Positions 51,143 to 60,392 of a DNA stretch of 64,000 bases are shown one piece after another. Under the pieces are notes generated by a model. It saw only the letters and a list, made by a program, of their open reading frames with translations. It had not been told where the DNA came from and did no database searches. Made by a program: the position numbers and the translations under genes. The first letter of the stretch is position 1; every line of letters begins with the position of its first letter. This stretch comes from Oceanospirillum linum (GTDB lineage: Bacteria > Pseudomonadota > Gammaproteobacteria > Pseudomonadales > Halomonadaceae). Location: assembly GCF_900182785.1 (NCBI RefSeq), contig NZ_FXTS01000008.1, positions 62,001 through 126,000 on the forward strand, in the 5' to 3' direction.

Positions 51143-51408
51143 AAGTCCTTAACTATCAATGTACATTCCATGCAAAAGCCTTTGTTATTTGTTTTTAGCG
51201 GCAGTGATTCAGACTTCGGGTGCTGTTTTAAATCGGGCACTGCTTGTATTATCAACCCAGAGGTGTGAAGCATAAAGTAATCGTTTGTATACGGTCATGG
51301 TTTCTTATCTTGATGCAAACTGTGCTTTGCACTGCCCGGTGGCTTGCTGTAAAATTCCGCCCCCTTTCTTTTTCTGGCCCATCAACACTGCAACAGTCTG
51401 AGGTATAC

Positions 51409-52965
51409 ATGGACTCCACGCGCTATTTGACGCCTGCTCAAATGAAAAATGATGTTTTGTCCGGTTTAACGGTTGCTCTAGCTCTGGTGCCGGAGGCAGT
51501 TGCATTTGCTTTTGTCGCTGGTGTGGAGCCTTTGGTCGGTCTTTATGCTGCCTTTATGGTTGGTCTGGTGACAGCCTGTATCGGTGGTCGTCCGGGGATG
51601 ATCTCCGGGGCAACGGGTGCTCTGGCCGTTGTGATGGTTTCCTTAGTCGCTCAGCACGGTGTCGAATACCTGTTTGCTGCGGTTGTACTGATGGGAATCT
51701 TTCAGGTGTTAGCAGGCGTCTTCCGGCTGGGTAAGTTTATCCGGATGGTGCCGCACCCAGTGATGCTCGGCTTTGTTAATGGTCTGGCCATTGTGATCTT
51801 TCTGGCCCAGCTTGGGCAGTTTAAGGTTAAAGACGAAAGTGGTGATATGACCTGGATGTCCGGTGAGCCTATGATGATTATGGCAGGACTTATTCTTCTG
51901 ACGATGGCCATTATTCACTTTTTGCCCAAGTTAACAAAGGCGATTCCTTCGTCACTGGCGGCTATTGTGACGGTGACACTGATCGTGATGTTTATGGGGC
52001 TGGATGCGCGCTCTGTGCAGAATGTTCTGGCGGATATGACCAATGATCCACTGGCTTCTATTGCAGGTGGTTTTCCTGAGTTCCATATCCCTATGGTGCC
52101 TATGTCACTGGAAACACTCTGGATTATCCTTCCTTACTCTCTGATTCTGGCTGCGGTTGGCTTAATTGAATCGTTGCTGACATTAAGTCTGATCGATGAA
52201 ATGACCGAAACCCGGGGGCGGGGTAACAAGGAGTGTGTCGGTCAGGGCGCTGCAAATGTACTGACCGGCTTCTTCGGCGGTATGGGGGGGTGTGCGATGA
52301 TTGGTCAGAGCATGATCAATATTAACTCCGGTGGCCGTGGACGCCTGTCTGGTATTACCGCTGCAGTTTTTCTGTTGTTGTTTATCCTGTTTGCCTCCTC
52401 ACTGATTGAGATGATTCCGGTAGCGGCTCTGGTTGGTGTGATGTTTATGGTGGTGATAGGCACCTTCGAATGGGCGAGCTTACGCATGATGGGTAAGATT
52501 CCTAAGTCTGATGCCTTTATTATCGTGCTGGTATCCGGGGTTACCGTGGTAACAGATCTTGCGATTGCAGTGATTGTGGGTGTGATTGTTTCAGCACTTA
52601 TTTTTGCCTGGCAGCATGCTAAACATATTCAGGTACGTGTTATTGAAGAGGATGATAATCACAGAGTTTACGAGCTGACAGGCCCTCTGTTCTTTGCGTC
52701 AATCAATAACTTCCGTGAGCAGTTTGACCCTAAGAATGATCCTCAGGATGTGGTGCTGGATTTCCGAAATTCACGTGTAAGTGATCACTCGGCGCTGGAG
52801 GCCATTGATACACTGGCAGAGAAATATATTGCTGCGGGTAAAACACTTCACCTGCGCCACCTCAGTGGCGAGTGCCGTGAATTGCTGCAGAAAGCAGGTG
52901 ATTTGGTTGAGGTTAATGTGATTGAAGATCCGACATATCATGTTGCCAGCGACAAACTGGCATAA
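51409..52965 (+). CDS. SulP-family anion transporter with STAS domain
   Basis: Inner-membrane protein of 518 residues from ATG 51409, which has TGAGG 5 bp ahead; the longer frame from 51244 does not look like protein. The family signature is LTVALALVPEAVAFAFVAGVEPLVGLYAAF (~23-52). About 12-14 membrane segments follow, with the conserved GGMGGCAMIGQSMININSGG region (~287-306). A C-terminal STAS domain (~420-515; LTGPLFFASINNFREQF, VVLDFRNSRVSDHSALEAI) ends the protein. SulP proteins carry sulfate, bicarbonate or dicarboxylates; the substrate is not decidable here. The truC gene begins 16 bp later, so the two may be cotranscribed. Confidence 0.93.
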   Translation: MDSTRYLTPAQMKNDVLSGLTVALALVPEAVAFAFVAGVEPLVGLYAAFMVGLVTACIGGRPGMISGATGALAVVMVSLVAQHGVEYLFAAVVLMGIFQVLAGVFRLGKFIRMVPHPVMLGFVNGLAIVIFLAQLGQFKVKDESGDMTWMSGEPMMIMAGLILLTMAIIHFLPKLTKAIPSSLAAIVTVTLIVMFMGLDARSVQNVLADMTNDPLASIAGGFPEFHIPMVPMSLETLWIILPYSLILAAVGLIESLLTLSLIDEMTETRGRGNKECVGQGAANVLTGFFGGMGGCAMIGQSMININSGGRGRLSGITAAVFLLLFILFASSLIEMIPVAALVGVMFMVVIGTFEWASLRMMGKIPKSDAFIIVLVSGVTVVTDLAIAVIVGVIVSALIFAWQHAKHIQVRVIEEDDNHRVYELTGPLFFASINNFREQFDPKNDPQDVVLDFRNSRVSDHSALEAIDTLAEKYIAAGKTLHLRHLSGECRELLQKAGDLVEVNVIEDPTYHVASDKLA

Positions 52966-52981
52966 TCTCTTTGGCCTGTGA

Positions 52982-53782
52982 ATGCTAATGACTCAGGAAC
53001 ATGCTTTATCGGGGGCGTCCGGCTCCCTTAGCCAAAACGGGCAGGATGAGATCCTGCCCATTTTGTATCAGGATGAATACCTTGTGGCTATCCATAAACC
53101 ATCGGGTTTACTGGTTCACCGGAGTCCTATCGACCGCCACGAAACCCGGTTTGCCGTCCAGATGCTTAGGGATCAGATTGGTTGCAAAGTATATCCGGTA
53201 CACCGGTTGGATAAACCAACTTCAGGTGTACTCATTTTCGCCTTAAGCTCAGACATTGCCCGAAGACTGGGTGAGCAGATGATGGCTCATCAGATGGATA
53301 AAACCTACCTTGCCGTTGTGCGTGGCTTTGCGCCAGAGTCCGGAGATATTGACCACGCCCTGACAGAAGAGCCTGACAAGCGTGCAAGCGGGTCTAAGGA
53401 AAAAAGCGATCCGCAACCCGCTTTCAGTCGGTACCGCTGCCTGGCGACCGCGGAGTTGGATGTTTGTATTGAACGTTATCCTCAAAGCCGGTTCTCTCTG
53501 GTCGAGGTTAAGCCGGAGACCGGGCGTCGACATCAGATTCGACGGCATTTGAAGCATATTAATCATCCTATAATAGGTGATGCAAAGCATGGCCGCGGGC
53601 GTTATAACCGGTATTTTAAAGAGTATCTCCAGAGTGACCGCTTACTCCTGGCGGCGATATCAATCCGTTTTAATCACCCTGTTTCCGGAAATCCTCTCGT
53701 GATTTCAGCACCTTTAGACGCCTCTATGCGGCAGATAATGTTACGTCTGGGTTGGGAACACTGGGTGCAACAATACGGTTAG
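52982..53782 (+). CDS. truC: tRNA pseudouridine(65) synthase TruC
   Basis: Protein of 266 residues of the RluA superfamily, TruC branch. LPILYQDEYLVAIHKPSGLLVHRS (~25-48) and the catalytic VYPVHRLDKPTSGVLIFAL (~76-94) are typical, as are KPETGRRHQIRRHLKHINHPIIGD (~178-201) and the late HGRGRYNRYF. It makes pseudouridine at position 65 of tRNA-Ile and tRNA-Asp in E. coli. ATG 52982 or 52988 can serve as start. It follows the SulP gene closely and precedes tcdA, a second tRNA-modifying gene. Confidence 0.93.
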   Translation: MLMTQEHALSGASGSLSQNGQDEILPILYQDEYLVAIHKPSGLLVHRSPIDRHETRFAVQMLRDQIGCKVYPVHRLDKPTSGVLIFALSSDIARRLGEQMMAHQMDKTYLAVVRGFAPESGDIDHALTEEPDKRASGSKEKSDPQPAFSRYRCLATAELDVCIERYPQSRFSLVEVKPETGRRHQIRRHLKHINHPIIGDAKHGRGRYNRYFKEYLQSDRLLLAAISIRFNHPVSGNPLVISAPLDASMRQIMLRLGWEHWVQQYG

Positions 53783-53836
53783 TACCCGCTTGGGGTTCTG
53801 TTAACGACGGATTAAAAAGAACATAGAGTTGCGCTG

Positions 53837-54637
53837 ATGAATGATGATTATGGTTTTCGCTTTGGTGGTATTTCCCGTCTGTATGGGGCTGTGGCAGCAA
53901 AGGCCTTTGCAGATGCCCATGTAGCGGTTGTAGGTATCGGTGGCGTCGGGTCGTGGGGGGCTGAAGCTCTTGCCCGAAGTGGTATTGGGCAGATTACTCT
54001 GATCGATCTGGACGATATCTGTACATCTAACATCAATCGGCAGATTCATGCGATGGATGGTGAAATCGGGCGGCAGAAGGTTGATGCCATGGCTGAGCGG
54101 ATTCAAGCGATTAACCCAGCCTGCAAAATAAATGCAATATCAGCATTTGTAACTGAGAATAATGTTGCTGAACTGATGCTGAAGGAGTTTGATTATGTGC
54201 TGGATGCGATTGATTCGGTCAAGCATAAATGTGCAATGATCGCGTACTGCCGCCGTAATAAGATCCCTTTGATCACTATCGGTGGCGCGGGAGGACAAAC
54301 CGATCCTCTGCAGATTCAGATTGCGGATTTGAGTAAAACAGAGCAGGACCCTTTGTTGGCGAAAACCCGAAATCAACTACGTCGCCAGTATGGTTTCCCT
54401 TCCAATCTGAAGCGACGTTTTTCGGTTGAGGCTGTTTACTCAACTGAGCAGTTGGTTTATCCGTCCGGTGATGGTGAGGTATGTCACCAGAAACCGGATA
54501 ATGGTGGATCTGTCCGACTGGATTGTCGAAGTGGTTTCGGGGCTGTGACCGTTGTAACGGGGACCTTTGCCTTTGTTGCTGTATCGCGAATTCTGAAGAA
54601 AATTGCAGCCAGAGCGCAACGGGAAACCAGTGAGTAG
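53837..54637 (+). CDS. tcdA: tRNA threonylcarbamoyladenosine dehydratase
   Basis: Protein of 266 residues of the E1/ThiF family. The nucleotide-binding VAVVGIGGVGSWGAEALARSG (~31-51) and LIDLDDICTSNINRQIHAMDG (~57-77) are diagnostic for TcdA (CsdL). DYVLDAIDSVKHKCAMIAYC (~115-134) and ITIGGAGGQTDPLQI follow. The enzyme cyclises t6A at position 37 of ANN-decoding tRNAs with ATP. A hydrophobic C-terminal helix (GAVTVVTGTFAFVAVSRIL) is also usual. The cysteine-desulfurase partner genes csdA/csdE are not in the window. Confidence 0.95.
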   Translation: MNDDYGFRFGGISRLYGAVAAKAFADAHVAVVGIGGVGSWGAEALARSGIGQITLIDLDDICTSNINRQIHAMDGEIGRQKVDAMAERIQAINPACKINAISAFVTENNVAELMLKEFDYVLDAIDSVKHKCAMIAYCRRNKIPLITIGGAGGQTDPLQIQIADLSKTEQDPLLAKTRNQLRRQYGFPSNLKRRFSVEAVYSTEQLVYPSGDGEVCHQKPDNGGSVRLDCRSGFGAVTVVTGTFAFVAVSRILKKIAARAQRETSE

Positions 54638-54686
54638 AAATACCAAACGCTTGCCTGCTCATAATCTAAGGTATTAAAAGAAATAA

Positions 54687-54730
54687 AAGCCACGAGGGAG
54701 CTCGGGGAGCAACGAGACTTGTGGCTTTTG
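54687..54730. terminator. Hairpin between tcdA and the minus-strand regulator gene
   Basis: AAAAGCCAC pairs with GTGGCTTTT across a 25-base partly paired middle, between convergent genes. Probably terminates both. Confidence 0.65.
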
Positions 54731-54748
54731 CGTAATAAGGCAGGGCTA

Positions 54749-55843
54749 TCAATTAACGGTATGTAGGATCTGTGCTGCCAGAACCTTTAAAGCATTTTGA
54801 ACGCCTGCCAGACTGTTCTGGTCTGTATCTATATCATGAAGGCCTTTTTCAATAACTTTGGAGAAATACTCTTCCTGCTCCAGTGTCAGGTCAAGTTCAT
54901 GAAAACTCCCTCTGATTTCCAGTAAAATATTATTGATCTGGCTAGCCATTTTGCCTTCATGGCTACTAATTTCGGTGTTTAGCCTATCAATAATGGTCTG
55001 AATTTGGCTGAGAAGGCCTTTTAATGCGTTTTCACGCTCCAGATCGAGATATTTTGCTTCCAGCCCCTCGATAATGACAGCGGTAACATCCCTTAAACGG
55101 CCGTAATTCACTTCATCATCAACCGGCATGTTTTTAATCAGAAAGGAAACATGACTGTCGTTTAAAATAGTCCGGTTATCAAAGTCATATAGGCGGCCCA
55201 CGCCACGAAGCAGTTCAAAAATATTGAGTTCAATGGGGCTGCATTCACCATTGAGTTGATCAAAAGAGTGAATCTCTTTACCGTGGAACTGCAGGCTGGT
55301 AACCAGGTTCAGGTTCCCCATCATCTCAAAGAAATGTTTGGCGACGTCTGCAAGGGAGTCCGCCTGCATACTGTTTTTGAAGAACTGAAGTACGTAACCG
55401 TACTGGGAGGCTTCTGCCATCGACTGGAATGCCATCGTTCGTGAAAAGGCTTCCTGATCTTTAAGGCTTCTTTTTCCCAGCTGATACTGGCCGACAGCAT
55501 GAACTTTGGCGAACAACTCTTTCATTTCAAACGGTTTAGGCACGAAGTCATCGCCGCCAGCGTCGTAGGCCTTCAGGCGTTCTTCCAGGGAGTTATGGCC
55601 GGAAACAAAAATTACAGAAAACTCATGGTCATTCTTTTTCAGCTCACGGCATAGGTCAATCCCATTTTTACCTGGCATGTTGATGTCGAGTAAAATAAGG
55701 TCCGGTTTGTGCTCTTCAAACAGCGCTTCGGTATCTTCACTGGTTGTAGCTGTGTGAACCTTATATTCACCTTCCAGCATATCGCTGACCATCTCGCAGT
55801 GCATTTCATCGTCATCAACAATCAGTAACGTCAGGTCATTCAT
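54749..55843 (-). CDS. Response regulator with unassigned C-terminal output domain
   Basis: Protein of 364 residues, counted from ATG 55843 with AGGA close ahead. The N-terminal receiver domain is complete: LLIVDDDEMHCEMV, phosphoacceptor in PDLILLDINMPGKNG (~53), switch Ser in IFVSGHNS and Lys in DFVPKPFEMKELF (~103). After a linker, residues ~135-270 form a domain I do not recognise (VLQFFKNSMQADSLADVAKHFFEMMG ... FELLRGVGRLYDFDNRTIL), somewhat GAF-like. A coiled coil (ENALKGLLSQIQTIIDRLNTEI) and a helical end follow. There is no DNA-binding, EAL or GGDEF motif. Last gene of the kinase/REC-EAL/REC cluster, 92 bp after the EAL gene. Confidence 0.85.
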   Translation of the reverse strand: MNDLTLLIVDDDEMHCEMVSDMLEGEYKVHTATTSEDTEALFEEHKPDLILLDINMPGKNGIDLCRELKKNDHEFSVIFVSGHNSLEERLKAYDAGGDDFVPKPFEMKELFAKVHAVGQYQLGKRSLKDQEAFSRTMAFQSMAEASQYGYVLQFFKNSMQADSLADVAKHFFEMMGNLNLVTSLQFHGKEIHSFDQLNGECSPIELNIFELLRGVGRLYDFDNRTILNDSHVSFLIKNMPVDDEVNYGRLRDVTAVIIEGLEAKYLDLERENALKGLLSQIQTIIDRLNTEISSHEGKMASQINNILLEIRGSFHELDLTLEQEEYFSKVIEKGLHDIDTDQNSLAGVQNALKVLAAQILHTVN

Positions 55844-55935
55844 TCCTAGTTCCCTATCTTTCACGGGTGAGGGCTGCATGCATTTACTTTGATACTTTCA
55901 GATAGCCGGGCAGCCTGTCCCCGGATATGGTCCGT

Positions 55936-57153
55936 TTAATTTTCGCTGATATAGTTTTCTGTCCAATTCAGGAACTCATCCGGTGGCAGAGCTTTACTGT
56001 ACAGATAGCCTTGCCCGATATGGCAACCCATTTTGCAGAGGGCCTGTTTCATTTCTTCTGTTTCAATACCTTCAGCAACGCAGCGAACTCCGAGCTGATG
56101 TGACAGTGTGACTGAGGATTCAACAATAGCCTTTGATATAGGGCTGCTCAGCATGTGAAATACGAAGCTTTTATCTATTTTGATCTCGTTAAAAGGTAGC
56201 TGATTAAGTTGTGATAAGGATGAGTAGCCCGTTCCAAAATCATCAATAGACAGAGAAAAGCTTTTAAGACGTAGCCGGGTCAGAGTATCGGAAACAGCCT
56301 GATTGTGGTCGCTCAGGCCGATGCGTTCAGTGATCTCAAATGTGATCATATCTGCAGGGGCCTGGTATCGTTTTAACAGGCGGGTCATAAGTGCGGGAAG
56401 GTCCAATTCGTACAGATAGGCTGCGGACAGGTTTATGGATATTTGTAGTGGAGGAAGCCCGGACTCCAGCCATATCGTCATCTGTTTGAGTGCCTGTTCA
56501 ATAACACTTTCAGTGAGCAGAAGAATTTGCTGATTGCTTTCGATCAATGGCAGAAAGTCATCGGGCATGATGAGTCCGTTTGGGTGATGCCAGCGTACTA
56601 ACGCTTCGGCACCATGTAGCTCACCGGTTTTAAGGTTGATTTGCGGTTGATAGTACGCAATGAATTCGTTCTGCTGTAGCCCTGTTTGGATGTCTTCGGG
56701 GTTAAACTTTAAGGCTGCAATAGTGGACGACGAGGGTAAGGTTTGCCCCTGGTTCTGCTTAATAAAAGGTTGTTTTAATAACTCTGTCAGCGTATTAAGA
56801 CTGATAGGTTTATTCAGTTGGCCCAGAACAGGTACATGGAGTCGGTCTGCCAGTTTATGAGCTCCATCCAGAACAGAGCGTTCAAAGCCTGTCATCAGAA
56901 TGAGCTGAGGTTTCACCGGTAGGCTACCCAGATGGTTGATCACTTCAATACCATCAACATCAGGCATGGATAGATCCAGTACTAAGATATCCGGCATGGG
57001 GCATAATGTGAGCTCATCCAAGCTGCTAAGCACGCTGCATTGCTCACAGGAGAAACCTTGCATTTCAGCAATTTCTGCCACAAGTCCACAGATCTCCCTC
57101 TCGTCATCAATAACGAGTAATCGCTTTGTTGGCTCGGTCGAGAAATCACTCAT
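55936..57153 (-). CDS. Response regulator with EAL c-di-GMP phosphodiesterase domain
   Basis: Protein of 405 residues. Receiver domain (~12-125): LLVIDDEREICGLV and phosphoacceptor in PDILVLDLSMPDVDG (~58). EAL domain (~150-395) with the key residues of active enzymes: GAEALVRWHHP (~188), the Asn of ISINLSAAYL, FEITERIG, SIDDFGTGYSSLSQL, KIDKSFV and CVAEGIETEE. It should hydrolyse c-di-GMP when phosphorylated. It stands 25 bp downstream of the large hybrid kinase gene and is very likely controlled by it. Confidence 0.94.
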   Translation of the reverse strand: MSDFSTEPTKRLLVIDDEREICGLVAEIAEMQGFSCEQCSVLSSLDELTLCPMPDILVLDLSMPDVDGIEVINHLGSLPVKPQLILMTGFERSVLDGAHKLADRLHVPVLGQLNKPISLNTLTELLKQPFIKQNQGQTLPSSSTIAALKFNPEDIQTGLQQNEFIAYYQPQINLKTGELHGAEALVRWHHPNGLIMPDDFLPLIESNQQILLLTESVIEQALKQMTIWLESGLPPLQISINLSAAYLYELDLPALMTRLLKRYQAPADMITFEITERIGLSDHNQAVSDTLTRLRLKSFSLSIDDFGTGYSSLSQLNQLPFNEIKIDKSFVFHMLSSPISKAIVESSVTLSHQLGVRCVAEGIETEEMKQALCKMGCHIGQGYLYSKALPPDEFLNWTENYISEN

Positions 57154-57178
57154 AAGACCTCCATGGTCTTCGGTTGCT

Positions 57179-60151
57179 TCATTTTTTATCCCACCGCCAG
57201 TGACTCAGAATATTCAGGATATCTTCTTTGCCGAAGGGCTTCTTCAGCAGCTCGCAAGAGTATTTTCGGGCTTCAGTCAAGCTGACGTTTTCAGCATAAC
57301 CTGAAGCAAGAATGACCCGTGTCTCGGGTGTTCTTGTTCTAATCCACTGGGCAAGTTGAACACCGTTTTCACTACCTGGCATTACTATATCTGACAGAAC
57401 CAGAGAAAAATTCTGAGGTTCATTCTTAATGATCTCCTTGGCTTCATCTGCACTACCGGCTTGTTGTGTTTTAAAGCCGATGGTTTCAAGGATCTCGTGT
57501 AGTGATGACCGGATATCTTCTTCATCGTCAACAACCAGTGCCGCATGCCCTGCAGGGATTTCAACCTCAGGTATAAGAGTAGCTGAGGAATCCCCGGCTG
57601 TTGATACTGTTTCGGATCTTGGCAGCCAAAGGCAGAAAGTTGTGCCAATATTCTCATGGCTTTCCACTTCAAGAAATCCGCTGCTGCGTTTGGCAAAACC
57701 ATAAACCATGCTCAATCCCAGACCTGTACCTTTGCCCTTTTCTTTTGTGGTAAAAAAAGGATCAAAGATCTTTTCCTGCAGCTCTTTTGGAATGCCTGAT
57801 CCCGTATCCTTGACCGATATGCAAATATAATCGCCCGGTTGTCGATTACGCACAATTAACGAATCGTCAGTGTCGAGGCTCACATTGGTAGCACCTATGG
57901 TCAGGGTGCCCTGTCCGTCCATGGCATCTCTGGCATTAATTGCCAGGTTGATCATGACATCTTCAAAGTCTCCCCTGTCGATCAGAACCGGCCAGAGGTC
58001 CTTTGATATTTCAAGAACGATCTGAATATTTCTGGTGAGTGATTTGGTTATCAGTTCGATAAGGTCGCTCAGAATATCATCGATGTGGCAGACTTCGCTG
58101 TTGATCTGTTGCTGGCGTGAGAACTGCATTAATTTGTGCGTCAGACTGGTGGTACGGGTTGCTGCCTTGTTAATTGCACAGAGATGTTTATTTGTTTTTT
58201 CATTATCACCGAGCTTCATCTCCAATAGTTCAGCATGGCCTCTGATAATATTGGTAATATTGTTAAAGTCATGGGCAATACCTCCTACCAGTTGACCTAT
58301 CGCTTCCATTTTCTGAGTACGGCGCATGCGGCTTTCAATGCGTTTTTTCTCAGTAATATCATGCACAACCATTAAAATTGAGGGGCGGGATGACAGGTTG
58401 ATTGAGTGCGAGTGAATTTCCACATCAACAACATCCCCCGAGTGCTTCTGCATTCGGCTCTCCAGAACATGGTAGTTACCATTTTCATTGTTGATCGATA
58501 CCAGGGCATGGATATCCATCACCTGCTGAACCGGAATCAGATCGTAAATGCCTTTGCTGAGCATCTCGTTCAGAGAGTAACCGAATACCTCTGTAGCCGT
58601 ATGGTTCACCGCAATAAACTGAAAGGTTTCCCGGTCAAATGCCATTAATGACAGTGGACTGTCGAAAAACAGAAGTCGGAACTGCTGTTCCTGCTGAATC
58701 AGGTCGCTTTGAATTTTCCGACGGTGTTCATTAAGCACCAGAATGTGTAAATAATTGGCTACCTCCCGAACAAAGTTGTACTGATCCTTATGCCACTGAG
58801 TGCGTTGTGTGTCTTCTATCATAAGAAAACCGATCAGATTGCTGTTTTTAATAAAAGCCGCACAGATAAGGGTTGCCGTCTGATTTCGTCGGATATATTC
58901 CTGCGAAAGGAAACCGTTGTCTGAATCGGGGCGGTTTAGATTAGAAAGGGAAAGTACCCGAACCTGTTCCAGCTGACGGACAAATGTTGTATTGCTGTTC
59001 AGTAGCAAAGGGGTCTTCTCACAATAATTTGCCTGGGCATGATCAATCTGAACAACATTCCGATAAACGGGTGTGTCTTCTTCTGCGAGCCATATACCGG
59101 CTCTTGGTGCCTGTAATGTATTGCTGGCCAATTGGCAGATCTCTCTGACCAGCTGCTCAAACGGAGCATCCTCCTGGGTGGCAATACGGGCAACCTCCAG
59201 AGTTGCCCTTTGCTGCTTCCGGATACGTATACTCTTTTCATGGCGTTCTGTATTTGTTTCCAGCTCTGCACGCACATCCTGGATCTGAATCGAAAAAAGC
59301 AGCTCTGAATGCTTGATAAAAGGTAGGCATGAGACTCGTACATTGATTAGATTTCCGGCTTTGCTGTGGGCTTTCAGCTCCTGTAATTCATCCGGGTCTT
59401 TCTGATGCAGGTTAAGCTTGAGCTTTGGGATCAGTCGAGTAATAACCTGCCCCGTAAGGCGCTCAGAAGGAAAGGCCAGAAGACTTCCGGCAGATGAGTT
59501 GTGATTGATAATGATCCCTTCGGCTGTTGTGATAAACCTCGGCGCTTTGCTGTTTATAAACTGAAAGTCCTGTCCGCTAATGGCCTCTGTTTTAAGGTCT
59601 GTCTTTGCCCTTCTGGCCAATTGACTCTCTTCTTCCGGCCTGAGCTCATCAAGAATCAGCAGATTGACACACAGTGAGATGAGTGGCTCCAGACGGTTTA
59701 TATCATCAGTGCCATAATTATTCTGTCGACCAAATAACACCAGGATGCCTTTTTTATCACCCATGGAATTTGTCAGTGGAATCAACATCAGACGCTGAAA
59801 CAGTCGCCAGGCGAGTGTATTTGCCAGCTCGGCTTTAACGGCCGTAGAGCTGTTAGCGATTAAAGGAGCTGTTCGTCTTATTTGAGGCAGTAAGCAGGAA
59901 TAGATCTCTGTTGCATGTTTTTTCAGGTGTTCCTTGTCTGTTGTGTTTTCCGGGGCGTGCGCAGTAAATTCAGAGATCAATGTGCCGGAGTGATTGTGGA
60001 GCAAAAAGGCAAATCGGCTTCCTGAAAGTGAGATCATAGACTCTAAGGCGCTGACCATGATGTCAGGCAGCGGCACCCGACTCTCAAATTGCTTGAGCAA
60101 AAGAAGAGAGGCGTAGAGTGCTTTTTCTGAAGTTTCAGCGGAACCGGACAT
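57179..60151 (-). CDS. Large soluble hybrid histidine kinase (GAF-PAS-GAF-PAS-HisKA-HATPase-REC)
   Basis: Protein of 990 residues without membrane helices. Domains in order: GAF-like (~25-175, GSRFAFLLHNHSG ... GILVLFGRQN), PAS-like (~200-300), second GAF (~325-480, APRAGIWLAEED ... IGFLMIEDTQRTQW), PAS (~495-610, SPLSLMAFDRETFQFIAVN ... DLIPVQQ), HisKA with GQLVGGIAHDFNNITNIIRG (~625-645), HATPase (NLAINARDAMDGQGTL; DTGSGIP; GKGTGLGLSMVYGFAK) and a receiver domain (AALVVDDEEDIRSSL, LVLSDIVMPGSENG). The AHDFNN H box is typical of hybrid kinases that control c-di-GMP or stress outputs. First gene of a three-gene operon with the REC-EAL and REC proteins. Confidence 0.94.
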   Translation of the reverse strand: MSGSAETSEKALYASLLLLKQFESRVPLPDIMVSALESMISLSGSRFAFLLHNHSGTLISEFTAHAPENTTDKEHLKKHATEIYSCLLPQIRRTAPLIANSSTAVKAELANTLAWRLFQRLMLIPLTNSMGDKKGILVLFGRQNNYGTDDINRLEPLISLCVNLLILDELRPEEESQLARRAKTDLKTEAISGQDFQFINSKAPRFITTAEGIIINHNSSAGSLLAFPSERLTGQVITRLIPKLKLNLHQKDPDELQELKAHSKAGNLINVRVSCLPFIKHSELLFSIQIQDVRAELETNTERHEKSIRIRKQQRATLEVARIATQEDAPFEQLVREICQLASNTLQAPRAGIWLAEEDTPVYRNVVQIDHAQANYCEKTPLLLNSNTTFVRQLEQVRVLSLSNLNRPDSDNGFLSQEYIRRNQTATLICAAFIKNSNLIGFLMIEDTQRTQWHKDQYNFVREVANYLHILVLNEHRRKIQSDLIQQEQQFRLLFFDSPLSLMAFDRETFQFIAVNHTATEVFGYSLNEMLSKGIYDLIPVQQVMDIHALVSINNENGNYHVLESRMQKHSGDVVDVEIHSHSINLSSRPSILMVVHDITEKKRIESRMRRTQKMEAIGQLVGGIAHDFNNITNIIRGHAELLEMKLGDNEKTNKHLCAINKAATRTTSLTHKLMQFSRQQQINSEVCHIDDILSDLIELITKSLTRNIQIVLEISKDLWPVLIDRGDFEDVMINLAINARDAMDGQGTLTIGATNVSLDTDDSLIVRNRQPGDYICISVKDTGSGIPKELQEKIFDPFFTTKEKGKGTGLGLSMVYGFAKRSSGFLEVESHENIGTTFCLWLPRSETVSTAGDSSATLIPEVEIPAGHAALVVDDEEDIRSSLHEILETIGFKTQQAGSADEAKEIIKNEPQNFSLVLSDIVMPGSENGVQLAQWIRTRTPETRVILASGYAENVSLTEARKYSCELLKKPFGKEDILNILSHWRWDKK

Positions 60152-60392
60152 GGCATTCCTTTGGTGTCGTGTTCGATGATGCTCTTTTAATAATCGCTCA
60201 TCTTAAGAATTAGGTTACGGAGCAAAGAAAATCAAACATTAAGATATGTATTTATTGTTTTTTTGCTGGGGAGTGGTTCTTGGATTCTGTTTTGCTCTTG
60301 TGCTGTTTCAGGCTTATGCATACCATCGGAGCAATTTTTTAAGTCCGGTGCTTTATTTGAGTTTAAGCACCGGGTGTCTCAGGAGTTCTTTT

